DNA of 56,586 nt from Gemmatimonadota bacterium (GCA_027294455.1 JAPULZ010000208.1:1-56586); one strand, 5' to 3'. Positions 1-9,424 are shown, counted from the stretch's first letter. The notes: a model not told the origin generated them from the sequence alone. A program made the numbers and translations.

Positions 1-583
1 GGTCGTTCACCTGCCGGTCCAGCCGCTGGAAGTCGTATGCGAAATGCAGGCGCCAATGACCGTTATCCGGCCCGATCATGGTCCCGAGCCCCAGGTCGAA
101 CGCCACGGGCGCCGTTCCGCCTCCGCTGAACCGCGGTGCCACGAAGTAAGCGGCACGTACCTGGATCGCGGCGATCCGCGTCAGTTGATTCTTCGCCCGG
201 AGCCCGACCGTAAAACTCCCCACGTCCTGCGCCGCGAATTCCGGATCGACGGCACGGTGAATGAACCCAACCTCGGCCGCGACCATCGGCGTCACCTCGT
301 AAAGCAAGCGTACGTTGCCCTCGAGGAGCGTGAACGGAATGAGGGCACCGTCATCGGAATCCATGGACGCCCGGTACCCCACGCCCTCCAGCGCCAACCG
401 ACCGAGCCGCAGGCGAAACATCGCTCCGTAGCCGATGCCGGTTGCACGCAGGTTCTCATCCACCTCGATGTGCGTCACCGCGACGCCGTGGGCACCGATG
501 GTGAAGACCTGCGCGGCGGCCGCGTACCACGCCCCACTTCCCGCGGCCATGAGCCCGACGATCGCGATCATGCGACGGGTCAC
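1..583 (-). CDS. Secreted outer-membrane barrel-like protein, C-terminus outside window
   Basis: The gene runs off the left edge, so only about 194 N-terminal residues are visible. I chose the GTG at 583 because it overlaps the upstream gene's TGA (GTGA) and adds two arginines ahead of a hydrophobic stretch ending in AAAAQ, which makes a good signal peptide. An ATG at 571 is the alternative. The mature part alternates short polar and hydrophobic strands, such as RLRLGRLALEGVGY and HWRLHFAYDFQRL, with aromatic residues at strand ends. That pattern is typical of an outer-membrane beta-barrel. It is the last visible gene of an operon with the secreted protein and PEGA kinase upstream. No family was recognised. 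Confidence 0.6.
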   Translation of the reverse strand, partial: MTRRMIAIVGLMAAGSGAWYAAAAQVFTIGAHGVAVTHIEVDENLRATGIGYGAMFRLRLGRLALEGVGYRASMDSDDGALIPFTLLEGNVRLLYEVTPMVAAEVGFIHRAVDPEFAAQDVGSFTVGLRAKNQLTRIAAIQVRAAYFVAPRFSGGGTAPVAFDLGLGTMIGPDNGHWRLHFAYDFQRLDRQVND

Positions 584-1599
584 CGGCTCATCTCGGGACG
601 GATGATGAGAACGACTTGCCGACGCCGATTTGCGTTTTCCTGCGCGATCTGAGCGTTACGATCGTCGACCATCTGATCGAGCAGCTGGTTGTACAACACG
701 TTGGACGGAACCGGCCGGGGATCGGGCTTCTTGATGCTCAGCACCAGGCCGGTGAGGAGCGACGCGACGCTCACTGCAGCGATCTCTCGCTTCGCCCCGC
801 CGAGGTCGGAGTGCTCCAGCGCGAGCGCTGCCCCCGTCGCCACCCCGGTGAAGATCGAGACGATACCCAGGGGACGCCAATCCCGGGGCGGGGTTTCCAG
901 CTCGGGTTGCTTCGTGAACCCCGGCATGTTGTCCACGTGGCGCAGCGTGTCCACCGCGGCGTGGGAGACCCTGACCGTGACCAGCCCCTGAAACTGATTG
1001 CGCTCCTCGATCGCCGTGATGATGAGCTGATAGGTTCCGGCCGGCAACGGCTCGCCCATCGGGGTCAGGGGATTCCAATTCATGCGAATCGGGCCCGGCT
1101 CGACGAGCTGCGAATCCACCAGAGCGTTCATCCCCCCACCGATGATCCGGGCGGTGGCCCACGCGGGGCGGGACACCTCGAAGCGGATGGGTATTGTCCC
1201 CTGCCCCGCGATCAGTTCCGCGCTGTCGATGGCGACGTGGCGTACCACCAAGACCCGAGCCAGGGCCTGCGTGTACAGGTTGACGAGGCGAGGCGAAAAC
1301 CGTGCGGGATCGGGATCCCGGTCGGGATCGAGCACGATGAGGGAGCTGAACGTGGCCACGGCTTGGGAGAGGGAATCGAGGGAGCCATAGGAGAACCCCA
1401 GCACCTCGAGGGCGGTGATCTCATCGGCGTTGCTGAGGGACTGCAAGAGGGCCTGTTGGGCCAGCACGATGGCCCTGGGAAACTCGAGTTCGTCGAATGC
1501 CGTGCGCGCGGCCCTCACGGTCAAGTTGTCCTGGGCATGGAGCGTCAACGAGGTCCCGGCCCACAACAGACCGGTCAGGAATAGCCCTCGAATTGTCAT
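580..1599 (-). CDS. Secreted repeat protein with a C-terminal membrane helix, kinase operon
   Basis: 339 aa from an ATG at 1599, two bases after the TAG of the kinase gene. The start is set by a signal peptide (MTIRGLFLTGLLWAGTSLTLHAQ region). An alternative start upstream would run back into the kinase gene. Residues after the signal look like a TPR-type helical region (RAARTAFDELEFPRAIVLAQQ and following). A central beta-rich segment (LPAGTYQLIITAIEERN) resembles an extracellular sandwich. A hydrophobic helix near the C-terminal third (GIVSIFTGVATGAALAL) is followed by a charged tail. The overlap with the barrel gene downstream suggests coupled translation. It may be a substrate or scaffold for the kinase, which is inference. 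No catalytic motif was seen. Confidence 0.6.
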   Translation of the reverse strand: MTIRGLFLTGLLWAGTSLTLHAQDNLTVRAARTAFDELEFPRAIVLAQQALLQSLSNADEITALEVLGFSYGSLDSLSQAVATFSSLIVLDPDRDPDPARFSPRLVNLYTQALARVLVVRHVAIDSAELIAGQGTIPIRFEVSRPAWATARIIGGGMNALVDSQLVEPGPIRMNWNPLTPMGEPLPAGTYQLIITAIEERNQFQGLVTVRVSHAAVDTLRHVDNMPGFTKQPELETPPRDWRPLGIVSIFTGVATGAALALEHSDLGGAKREIAAVSVASLLTGLVLSIKKPDPRPVPSNVLYNQLLDQMVDDRNAQIAQENANRRRQVVLIIRPEMSR

Positions 1600-1601
1600 G
1601 A

Positions 1602-3164
1602 CTATTGGATGAGTACTTTCCGCAGAATTGTCGGATTGGCGCTCGTGATGGTCACCGTGTCCACGGTGGTCTGATACCCGGTCCGCCTCACCTCGACCAC
1701 ATACTCGCCGGGAGGAAGCTCGTAGCGACTGAGGGGGGTGTTGCGGATCTCGACACCGTCGATCAGAACGGTGCCCCACGGAGTCGAACCCACTGTCAAG
1801 AGACCGACAGCCAACTGCTCTGCGGGCTGCTCGGCGGGTTCCGCCGCCGACGTCGCAGGCCGCGAGCCAGGCGGGGCCTCACCTGCCGCCTGGGGCCCCC
1901 CTCCCACCGGGAGTGCCGGGCCCTTTTCGCCCGCCACCGACGCGGCAGCGGGGTTCGAATCCCTCGCCATTCCGGGTCCCGACACCGACGGATCGGCCCC
2001 CGCTTCCCCACCCAGCCCGGGGGCGAACCACAGGAGCCCGGCGATGCCCATGACGGCGATGGCTCCCCCCGCACCCAGCATGCGCTTCTTGCGAATCGTC
2101 GTCGTCGACAGCGGGGTCAGCTCCGTCTTGGCGTCCGAGGCCGCCGAACTGCGAATAGCGATATTTCCCGACCCCGGCGTGGGCGTGACGGGATTGTCCG
2201 GCCACACGGCGACGGCGAACTCCCCCATCGTGGGGAAGCGGCTGTCGGGCTCCTTCCGGAGCGCCCGGTGGATTGCCTGCACCAAGAAAGCCGGCGTCTC
2301 GGGCCTGAACCGCTGTAGCGGAGGCGGATCCTCGAAGACGTGCTTGTACAGCACGGTGTGGACCGAGTCGTCCTCGAATGGGAGTCGGCCGGCCAGCATG
2401 CGATATGCCACCATCGCCAGGGAGTATTGATCGGACCGGCCATCCACGGGCTGTCCCCTGGCCTGCTCGGGACTCATGTAGGTGGGCGTGCCGATGACCT
2501 GGCCGGTGGCCGTAAACTGGGTGGAGGCCCCCTGGGCCTTGGAGATGCCGAAATCCGCGAGCACGGGCCGGCCCTCCCCATCGATCATGATGTTGGCCGG
2601 CTTCACGTCCCGATGCACCACGCCACGCTGGTGGGCGTGGCCCAGGGCGCCGGCTGCAGCCCAGAGGATGCGCTGGCACTGCTCGATGGGCATCGGCCCG
2701 GCCCGCAGGTCCTCGTCGAGCCCGTGGCCCGCGACGTATCTCATGACGAAGTAGTGCAGATCACCTTCGTCTTCGACGGAGTAGATGGGGATGATATTGG
2801 GGTGGTCCAGATTGGCCGCCGTGCGCGCTTCGCGCTGGAACCGCGCCAGCACGTGCTCGTCCATGGACAACCCGGGCGGAAGGACCTTGATGGCGACGAG
2901 CCGGTCCAGCTTGCGTTCCGTGGCGAGGAAGACCGCCCCCATGCCCCCGTGCCCCAGCGTCCGGTGCAGCTCGTAGCGGTCGCTCACCGCGACTTTCAGC
3001 CGCTGGAACAGCTGGCTCAGGCTGGTCCCAGGATCGGCCTGCGGGAGCGATGACGGATCGGAGCTATCGGTGCCGCACGCGGGGCAGAACCGATAGCCGT
3101 CCGGCAACGGCGTCGCGCAGTTGCGGCAGGACACTGCATCCTTGAGGTCTGTCACTACCCCCAT
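1602..3164 (-). CDS. PEGA-domain receptor Ser/Thr protein kinase
   Basis: 520 aa from the ATG at 3164. An N-terminal zinc ribbon (Cys13, 16, 27, 30: CRNC and CPAC) precedes a Hanks-type kinase domain. The kinase has a Gly-rich loop GHGGMG at 71-76, VAIK Lys93, catalytic HRDVKPAN with Asp186, DFG at 204-206 and the SPEQARG activation segment. A Thr/Pro-rich linker leads to one membrane helix (about 362-382). A Pro/Ala-rich stretch and a PEGA beta domain (about 453-520, PPGEYVVEVRRTGY) follow outside the membrane. All catalytic residues are present. It heads the operon with the secreted repeat protein and the barrel protein, so a role in envelope sensing is likely. Confidence 0.92.
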   Translation of the reverse strand: MGVVTDLKDAVSCRNCATPLPDGYRFCPACGTDSSDPSSLPQADPGTSLSQLFQRLKVAVSDRYELHRTLGHGGMGAVFLATERKLDRLVAIKVLPPGLSMDEHVLARFQREARTAANLDHPNIIPIYSVEDEGDLHYFVMRYVAGHGLDEDLRAGPMPIEQCQRILWAAAGALGHAHQRGVVHRDVKPANIMIDGEGRPVLADFGISKAQGASTQFTATGQVIGTPTYMSPEQARGQPVDGRSDQYSLAMVAYRMLAGRLPFEDDSVHTVLYKHVFEDPPPLQRFRPETPAFLVQAIHRALRKEPDSRFPTMGEFAVAVWPDNPVTPTPGSGNIAIRSSAASDAKTELTPLSTTTIRKKRMLGAGGAIAVMGIAGLLWFAPGLGGEAGADPSVSGPGMARDSNPAAASVAGEKGPALPVGGGPQAAGEAPPGSRPATSAAEPAEQPAEQLAVGLLTVGSTPWGTVLIDGVEIRNTPLSRYELPPGEYVVEVRRTGYQTTVDTVTITSANPTILRKVLIQ

Positions 3165-3210
3165 CCGGTTCGGACTCCGTTTCGGGCTTGCGCGGATTTG
3201 CGGACCATAG

Positions 3211-3239
3211 ATATGGACGCGATGTGGAGCGAAGTCAAG
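3211..3239 (-). promoter_or_regulatory. Candidate sigma70-type promoter for the PEGA kinase operon
   Basis: On the minus strand TTGACT (3234-3239) is followed by 17 bp and CATATC (3211-3216). A transcript from here would have a leader of about 40 nt before the kinase ATG. The -10 is weak, and a TATCTA at 19-bp spacing overlaps it. Confidence 0.4.
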
Positions 3240-3332
3240 CAAACCGAGGTTGTCACGTAAGGCGTTGCGAATAGGGAGCTTATCAGCAATCAGCGCCTCC
3301 CGCAAGCCAGTGTCCAAAGCCTGTACATCCCC

Positions 3333-3361
3333 TTGACACTCCCTCCGGCCTCAGGTATCTC
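3333..3361 (+). promoter_or_regulatory. Promoter of the PPC-domain lipoprotein gene
   Basis: TTGACA at 3333-3338, a 17-bp spacer and TATCTC at 3356-3361. The predicted transcript starts near 3368, about 22 nt before the GTG at 3390. This explains why the TTG at 3333, which opens a longer reading frame, is unlikely to be the start codon. Confidence 0.55.
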
Positions 3362-3389
3362 ACAATCCCTGTTTACCCCGAGCAACGCA

Positions 3390-5474
3390 GTGACGCAGCC
3401 CAATCGAGCCGCCCTAGCCGTTTCCCTCGCCCTGCTGGGGCTTGGCTCCGGGTGTATCTATCCCACGGAGCGAAGCGGCGAGCTACGCATAGAATTCGTC
3501 GACCCCGTCTCTCAGGTGTTCGTCGGCGACTCCCTCCAAATGACCGCCCGAGTGGTCGACGCGAACGGCACCGTGCTTCCCAACGTGGCGGTGCGATTCA
3601 GCTCATCCGACGATGGGGTGGCCCTGGTGAGCGGCGCGGGCCGGCTCTTGGGCATCGGCCCCGGCCAGGTGAACGTCGTCGTGGCTCCGCGGCAGCTCGA
3701 GGCGACCCAACCGGCCACCCTGCCGGTGCGCGTGTTCGAGGGCATGCAAATCTTCGCACTCCACCCGACGGTGACCACGTCCCCGGACAGCAGCAGCGTG
3801 CGCTTCGGCGAGCTGCTGGAGGTCATCGGGGCAGGCCTCGATCCCGGCCAGATGACCCTGATGCAGGTGGGCGCCGCTGCCATCGTCGTGCACAGCTTCG
3901 TCCCTGCCGACCTCAGCGACATCAACAGCCTGGACACGCTGCGGGTGTACATCCCCTCGCCCCTGCCGTCGGAGGCGGACCTGGTCCTGGTGGCAGCCGG
4001 CCGGGGATCGGCCGTGCGGACCCTCCAGATCCTGCAAGAGGACGTGTACGAGGTCGTCACCGGCACCGTGCCGGATTTGGGTGTGGTGGCAGGCGCGCTG
4101 CTCCTCCCTGGCCTCGTCCTGGAAGCCGTCCCGGCCGATGTGGATCCCGATACGCTGCCGTTCCAAGGCCGCGCCATGGACTTCTATGCGGCCCACGTCA
4201 ACAGCGGATCCGGCATCTCGGTAGTGCTCAAGACGGAGAACGGCCTGCCACCCGTCGAACAAGGCATGACGTTCGGGGTTTCGGATTTACAAAACGATTC
4301 GGGAGATTGGCCGTGGTCGGCGCGCTATCCGGCGCACAAGGACTATGGCGCGGCGCAACTCTGTGGCGCTCGCTGGATCGCGCTCCACTCCGAGGCCAGG
4401 AGCGACTCGATCGTGGTGGCCATGAGCGACCTTCCGACCATGGGCATCGACCCCAACGGTTTCATGGTGAGCCTGTCCTCGGCGGAAGCCCTGTCACAGC
4501 CGCTGGGGTACAGCCTGCGATTCACCACGGAATACCTCGCGACACTGCCCCCCGACGCAGGCGAGGAAAACGACGTCTGCGACCTGGCCCACCCGATTCC
4601 GCTCACCGGCGAAACGGTGAGCATGAACTACGACAACGAGTACGACGTCGATTGGTACAAGTTCACGATCAACGGCCCGTCGCCGCCGACGGCCGCGGCC
4701 AAGCTGGCCGCCGCCATCACCGAATCCGAACCGAACGACACCCTCGCCACCGCGAACTTGGTGACGCTCGGCGACGTGTTGACGGGTGATATCTCCGACC
4801 CGTTGCTGGACGTCGATTTCTTCAAGTTCTTCGCCGAAGCGGGGACCGTGATCGACCTGGACGTCGACACGCCCGCCCCGCCGCCGTTCTCCGATGGCGT
4901 GCTCACGTTGTACGACAGCACGGGCAGCGAGATCGCTTTCGTCGACGACGACGACTTTGGCCTCGATCCTCGATTGACCACGGTCATCGAGGCGACCGGA
5001 TGGTACTTCGTGAGCCACCAGACGTTCGGCCGGTGGTCCGGCTTTCCCGGTATCGAAGACGCGGCCCCCTACACCCTCACGTTCGGCGCCGTCACCGACG
5101 TCAACTTCGTCACCATCGAGGTGGTGGCGTCGGACGAGTTCGACGGAGAGATCGTCATCTTCGAGGCGCAGACCGAAAAATCCGACGTCCACGACTTCAT
5201 CCCGCCCGTCGTCGGCTCGTGCTGTGCGGAACCGTTTGAGGGCGGGTACCGCGCCACGCTGCAGGGACTCATGCCCCCGGGCGATTTCATCATGATCGTC
5301 AACGGCGGCGGCTACATTACCGACTACACCATCGAGGCCAGGCTCTTTCAGCCTGGTGTCACGGCGCCGTCGTCCTTCGAGCTTCCCGCACCGGTGCGCC
5401 ACACGATCCGGTCCAAGCGGCGGCTCACCGCCCTGCGAGCTCTCAGGCAGCGACCCGGCAGCCTCATCCGGTAA
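3390..5474 (+). CDS. Large secreted lipoprotein with Ig-like and PPC domains
   Basis: 694 aa from a GTG at 3390. The upstream in-frame TTG at 3333 coincides with a -35 box and is rejected. The N-terminus is a hydrophobic signal ending LLGLGSGC, a somewhat degenerate lipobox (Gly at -3). Residues after the Cys form a bacterial Ig-like (Big_2 type) domain: VDPVSQVFVGDSL, then VAVRFSSSDDGVA. The C-terminal half has two bacterial pre-peptidase C-terminal (PPC) domains recognised by their ESEPNDT/GEENDVC openings and VDWYKF/VDFFKF strands. No protease domain is present, so this is probably a surface-binding protein, not an enzyme. It is monocistronic and convergent with the PPK2 gene. Confidence 0.75.
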   Translation: MTQPNRAALAVSLALLGLGSGCIYPTERSGELRIEFVDPVSQVFVGDSLQMTARVVDANGTVLPNVAVRFSSSDDGVALVSGAGRLLGIGPGQVNVVVAPRQLEATQPATLPVRVFEGMQIFALHPTVTTSPDSSSVRFGELLEVIGAGLDPGQMTLMQVGAAAIVVHSFVPADLSDINSLDTLRVYIPSPLPSEADLVLVAAGRGSAVRTLQILQEDVYEVVTGTVPDLGVVAGALLLPGLVLEAVPADVDPDTLPFQGRAMDFYAAHVNSGSGISVVLKTENGLPPVEQGMTFGVSDLQNDSGDWPWSARYPAHKDYGAAQLCGARWIALHSEARSDSIVVAMSDLPTMGIDPNGFMVSLSSAEALSQPLGYSLRFTTEYLATLPPDAGEENDVCDLAHPIPLTGETVSMNYDNEYDVDWYKFTINGPSPPTAAAKLAAAITESEPNDTLATANLVTLGDVLTGDISDPLLDVDFFKFFAEAGTVIDLDVDTPAPPPFSDGVLTLYDSTGSEIAFVDDDDFGLDPRLTTVIEATGWYFVSHQTFGRWSGFPGIEDAAPYTLTFGAVTDVNFVTIEVVASDEFDGEIVIFEAQTEKSDVHDFIPPVVGSCCAEPFEGGYRATLQGLMPPGDFIMIVNGGGYITDYTIEARLFQPGVTAPSSFELPAPVRHTIRSKRRLTALRALRQRPGSLIR

Positions 5475-5538
5475 GCAGTACGAGTTGTCGGAAGAATCTG
5501 TAGGGGGCGAGAGGCATGCCTCGCGCTACCGAGGCCCG

Positions 5539-6348
5539 CTAGTCGATCGTAATCTGCGAAACGTCGAACGACGGCGCGGGAAACTCCATCGCCAGCGACT
5601 GCAGCTTCTCGACGATCACCGACCCGACAGCGAGATCGCGGAACCATTTCTTGTCGGCGGGAATCACGTACCACGGCGCCCAAGGTGTGCTGCACCGGCT
5701 GAGCACGTCCTCGAACGCCTCGGTGTACGCGTCCCAATGGGGGCGCTCGGCAAAATCCGCCGGTGAGATTTTCCAATGGCGTGTCGGATCGTCCAAGCGA
5801 TCCTGCAAACGCCGCTTTTGTTCGTCTTTGCTGATGTGCAGGAAGAACTTGAGCACGACGATCCCGTTTTCCGAGAGGTTCTTCTCGAACGCGTTGATCT
5901 GGTCGTACCGACCCATCCACACATCGCGCGGGACGATGTCGTGGACCCGCACCACCAGAACGTCTTCATAGTGCGATCGATTGAAGATCCCGATGTCCCC
6001 GAGCCGGGGCATGGCCTTGTGAATGCGCCACAGGAAGTCGTGGTCGCGTTCTTCGGCCGACGGTTTCTTGAACGACGTCACCGAGGTCCCCTGGGGATTC
6101 ACACCCCGCATCACGCGCCGAATCGTGCCATCCTTGCCGGATGCGTCCATCCCCTGCAGCACGATCAGTAGCGCCCGTTTGTTTTCCGCATAGAGGCGAT
6201 ACTGGAGTTCGTCGAGCAGTTGCGTCACGTTCTTCAGCGCCGAGCGGCCCTGCCGCTTGGTGGCGAACCCGCCGGTTTCGTCCGAAGAGTAGTCCGCCAG
6301 CCGCACGGGCACGCCGGCCGGCACCGTCAGACGCTCGGTGAAGCTCAA
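5539..6348 (-). CDS. ppk2: Polyphosphate kinase 2 family (polyphosphate:nucleotide phosphotransferase)
   Basis: 269 aa, the usual length of a single-domain PPK2. The Walker A-like GMDASGKDG is at 66-74, with the lid region containing the VNPQGTSVTSFKKPS segment. Walker B lies in IFNRSHYEDVLV, and a PWYVIPADKKWFRDLAV stretch near the C-terminus is typical of the family. The enzyme moves phosphate between polyphosphate and nucleotides in the cytoplasm. Whether it favours AMP, ADP or both cannot be read from these motifs with certainty. The start overlaps the desaturase stop by 4 nt (ATGA), so the two genes are translationally coupled. Confidence 0.93.
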   Translation of the reverse strand: MSFTERLTVPAGVPVRLADYSSDETGGFATKRQGRSALKNVTQLLDELQYRLYAENKRALLIVLQGMDASGKDGTIRRVMRGVNPQGTSVTSFKKPSAEERDHDFLWRIHKAMPRLGDIGIFNRSHYEDVLVVRVHDIVPRDVWMGRYDQINAFEKNLSENGIVVLKFFLHISKDEQKRRLQDRLDDPTRHWKISPADFAERPHWDAYTEAFEDVLSRCSTPWAPWYVIPADKKWFRDLAVGSVIVEKLQSLAMEFPAPSFDVSQITID

Positions 6349-7436
6349 TGCCAGGGTGCGGGAACGGCGTCCGGTTTTCCGGGCTCGATGCCCGTCCCGG
6401 GACTTGCGGCTTCGATGCGCTGTTTGATGGCCTTGAGGTCCCGGAAGCCGACGAGGCGTCGCTCATCTTCGTCCCACAACGTCATCCACAGCGTCCTCAC
6501 ACTGGCCCCGACGCTCAGCCGCGTAACCTGTTGCAGCTCCGGGTTTTCGTCCAACGCTTGCTGGAGCCGATAGTTGGGAATGCGGCTCGACACGTGATGG
6601 ATGTGGTGGATCCCGATGTTGCCGGTGAGCCACTGCAAGACCTTGGGCAACACGTAGTGGGAGCTGCCCTGCAGGCCGGCGGCGTAGTATTCCCAGCCTT
6701 CGTGATAGCGCCAATACGTGTCCTCGTACTGATGCTGCACATAGAATAGGAATACGCCAAGCGAACCCGATATGAGCGTGATGGGCAGCTGGATCAGGAG
6801 AAACCGATCGATGCCCACGGTGAACCACATGATCGTGACCACGACCAGCAGGGCGAGGTTCGTTCGATGGATGCTCGCCCACTCGCGTTTCCAGGATCTT
6901 GGCGTGTCGAACGGGTATCGATGCTTCAAGATGAACTGATAGATGGGCCCCAACCCCAGCATGATCACCGGGTTGCGATACAGCCGATACCGCAGTCGCG
7001 TCAGCTTCGACCGACTGAGGTACTCCCGCACCGTGAGGGTGTCGATGTCGCCGAACGTGCGATGATCGAGATCGCCCGAGGTGGCATGGTGGATGGCATG
7101 CGTGCGCCGCCAATAACGATACGGCACCAACGTGAGGACACCGATGATGAACCCGAGGGTATCGTTTGCACGGCGCGACTTGAAGAACGAGCCGTGTCCG
7201 CAATCGTGCTGGATGATGAACATCCGCACCAGAAACAGCCCGGAGGGAACCGCCAGCAGGAGCGTGATCCAATACCCCCTACTCAAGCTCCACAGCATCA
7301 GGAGCCAGAGGGCAAGGAAAGGAATCCCCGTGTTCACGAGTTGAAAGATGCTGCGCCACGGGCTCGCCTTGCGATAGGGAGCCAGCATGGCGTTCCAGTC
7401 GATGTCGGCCTTGTTCGGGGTCGATGGCGTCGTCAA
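6345..7436 (-). CDS. Membrane fatty-acid desaturase
   Basis: 363 aa. All three histidine clusters of the acyl-lipid desaturase superfamily are present: HDCGH near residue 90, HAIHH about 35 residues later, and HHIHH late in the protein. Hydrophobic segments pair around them (FQLVNTGIPFLALWLLMLW; ALLVVVTIMWF and a following helix). The expected role is di-iron, O2-dependent insertion of double bonds into membrane lipid acyl chains. The start is TTG with GAGG five bases upstream; an ATG at MLAPYRK about 16 codons later is possible. It sits upstream of ppk2 with a 4-nt overlap. A promoter is seen at 7460-7488. Confidence 0.9.
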   Translation of the reverse strand: MTTPSTPNKADIDWNAMLAPYRKASPWRSIFQLVNTGIPFLALWLLMLWSLSRGYWITLLLAVPSGLFLVRMFIIQHDCGHGSFFKSRRANDTLGFIIGVLTLVPYRYWRRTHAIHHATSGDLDHRTFGDIDTLTVREYLSRSKLTRLRYRLYRNPVIMLGLGPIYQFILKHRYPFDTPRSWKREWASIHRTNLALLVVVTIMWFTVGIDRFLLIQLPITLISGSLGVFLFYVQHQYEDTYWRYHEGWEYYAAGLQGSSHYVLPKVLQWLTGNIGIHHIHHVSSRIPNYRLQQALDENPELQQVTRLSVGASVRTLWMTLWDEDERRLVGFRDLKAIKQRIEAASPGTGIEPGKPDAVPAPWH

Positions 7437-7459
7437 GAGAGCCTCATTGGAGCGGATTC

Positions 7460-7488
7460 AGCCTAACAGTGTGGCTAGGGGGGGCCAA
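7460..7488 (-). promoter_or_regulatory. Candidate promoter for desaturase-ppk2
   Basis: Minus strand TTGGCC (7483-7488), 17 bp, TAGGCT (7460-7465). The leader to the TTG start would be short, about 17 nt, and includes the GAGG ribosome-binding site. Confidence 0.4.
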
Positions 7489-7551
7489 AAGCGCTAGCCC
7501 TCGCATCACACCCAGCCCACCGCACTACCGGGCCGGCGCGGCTCCCATCTG

Positions 7552-9384
7552 GTGTCGCTCGTCACTATCTTCCGCCCCGACATGCCACTGACCTCCCGTC
7601 CCCTGGCCTGGCTCAGAGCCGTCGAGGCCCGCATCAGCCAGCGCGGCCAGGCCCTCATCAGAAGAATACCCGCCCTCGGCATCGATGAGAGCACGCTGCT
7701 CATCGGCTTCGCCGTGGCGATCGGCGCCACAGTCGGGGTGGCCGTCATCCTCTTCTACGGCCTGATCAACTTCTCGCAGTCGTTGGCCCTCTCGGCGGCC
7801 GGCCGCCTCACGGGCATGGGCAGCCTCTCCATCGCGGTCGTGGTGATCGCGGGGCTCATGCTGGCCCGGGCCATCGTCAGGTACGGGGCCAACGATTCGG
7901 ACGGAGAGAACATTCCCGATGTGGCCCGGGCCGTGGTCAAGCGCGGCAGCATCATCCACTCACTTCCCGTGGCCGTGAAGACCGCCGGGGCCGCCGTGGC
8001 CATCGGCGCGGGCGGCAGCGTCGGCGCCGAGGGACCGGTCGCCGTCGCGGGAGCGGCGCTGGGATCCCGCACGGGGCGTTTCTTCCGCTCCAGCGCCCAG
8101 CGGCTCAAGATCCTGGTGGCGTGCGGAGCCGCCGCCGGTATCTCGGCCGCGTTCAACGCGCCCATCGCCGGCGTGTTCTTTTCCCTCGAGAAGGTCCTGG
8201 GCACGTTCGCGGTCAACGCCTTTCCCCCCATCCTCGTGGCCAGCGTGATCGCGGCGGCGGTGTCGCGGGCCGTGTTCGGCAACTCGCCGGTCATCGAGAT
8301 TCCCGAGCAGTACGGCATCGGATCTCCCACGGAGCTGATCCTCTACGCGGTGCTCGGCATCATCACCGGCCTCGTGGCGGTGGTATTCACCCGCTGGACC
8401 CACGCGACGCCGCAGCTGCTCGGCCGGATGCGAAACCCGTGGGCGCAAGTCGCCGTGGCGGGACTCGTCGTGGGGGCACTCAACATCGTGTTCCGGGCCG
8501 ATCTCTGGGGTCGCGGCCACGAGACGTTGAACATCGGCATCATCGGCACCCGGCCGGCCTACTTCCTGGTCGCTCTTGCCTTCGCCAAGCTCGTGGCGGC
8601 GGCCACCACCCTCGCGGCCACGCGCACCGGAGGGGTGTTCACGCCCGCGCTCTTCATCGGCGCCACCCTGGGCGGTGGACTCGGTGCGGCCGCGGCGGGA
8701 CTCCTGCCGGGCTTCACGATCCGGCCCGAGGCCTTCGCCGTCGTGGGCATGACGGGCCTCGTCGCCGGCGCGACACACGCGCCGTTGACGGCGATCATGA
8801 TTGTCTTCGAGATGACCAACGATTACGACCTGATCCTCCCCCTCATGCTGACCGGGGCCATCGCCTACATCACCGCCAGGCGGGTGCACCCGCACTCGAT
8901 CTACTCGGAATGGTTGGTGCGCAAGGGCGAACACTTCGCCCACGGCCAGGACACGGCGTTGCTCGAGCGGCTCTACGTCCGGCGCGCCTACGACGCGAAT
9001 CCTCATGTGGTCGGTGAGACCGCCACGGTGCCGCAGATCATCGCGGCGATCGGGTCGAGCACCCAGACCGAATTCCCGGTGGTCGACTCAGAACTCCGGT
9101 TCGTGGGTATGATCACCTATAACGACCTCCGGAAGGTGATCTCGGATGCTGAGTCCCTCGGGCCGGTGGTACTGGCCGGAGACCTGGCGAACCCCGAGGT
9201 CGAGCGCGTGACGCCCCGGGATTCCCTCCGCACGGCGTTGCAGCGGCTCGGGGCGCGGGGAAGTCACCACATTCCGGTGGTGGACGAAGCGGACGAGAGC
9301 AAACTGCTGGGACTCATCAGTCGAGAGGAAATCTTTGCCAACTACGATCGCGCCCTCCTCACCGAAACCGGGAAATCCCTGTGA
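7552..9384 (+). CDS. ClC-family chloride channel/antiporter with CBS pair
   Basis: 610 aa starting at GTG 7552 (an ATG ten codons later is possible). The N-terminal about 450 residues are multi-spanning and carry the three ClC filter signatures: GENIPDV (118-124), GSVGAEGP (155-162, with the gating glutamate at 160) and GGVFTPALF. The retained gating Glu fits either an H+/Cl- exchanger or a gated channel. The last 140 residues hold two CBS motifs (VGETATVPQIIAAI to FVGMITYNDL; VTPRDSLRTALQRL to LLGLISREEI), likely a cytoplasmic nucleotide-binding regulator. It is transcribed divergently from the desaturase. Confidence 0.93.
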   Translation: MSLVTIFRPDMPLTSRPLAWLRAVEARISQRGQALIRRIPALGIDESTLLIGFAVAIGATVGVAVILFYGLINFSQSLALSAAGRLTGMGSLSIAVVVIAGLMLARAIVRYGANDSDGENIPDVARAVVKRGSIIHSLPVAVKTAGAAVAIGAGGSVGAEGPVAVAGAALGSRTGRFFRSSAQRLKILVACGAAAGISAAFNAPIAGVFFSLEKVLGTFAVNAFPPILVASVIAAAVSRAVFGNSPVIEIPEQYGIGSPTELILYAVLGIITGLVAVVFTRWTHATPQLLGRMRNPWAQVAVAGLVVGALNIVFRADLWGRGHETLNIGIIGTRPAYFLVALAFAKLVAAATTLAATRTGGVFTPALFIGATLGGGLGAAAAGLLPGFTIRPEAFAVVGMTGLVAGATHAPLTAIMIVFEMTNDYDLILPLMLTGAIAYITARRVHPHSIYSEWLVRKGEHFAHGQDTALLERLYVRRAYDANPHVVGETATVPQIIAAIGSSTQTEFPVVDSELRFVGMITYNDLRKVISDAESLGPVVLAGDLANPEVERVTPRDSLRTALQRLGARGSHHIPVVDEADESKLLGLISREEIFANYDRALLTETGKSL

Positions 9385-9424
9385 CTGGGCCAGGCTCTCC
9401 TCTATCCATACCTTGCTCCGGCTC

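Noticed and set aside
3333..3389. TTG 3333 as lipoprotein start
   Set aside because: It is the TTGACA -35 box; a later GTG directly precedes the signal peptide.
5505..5530. GAGGCATGCCTC palindrome as terminator between convergent genes
   Set aside because: No T-tract and only a short stem; too weak to call.
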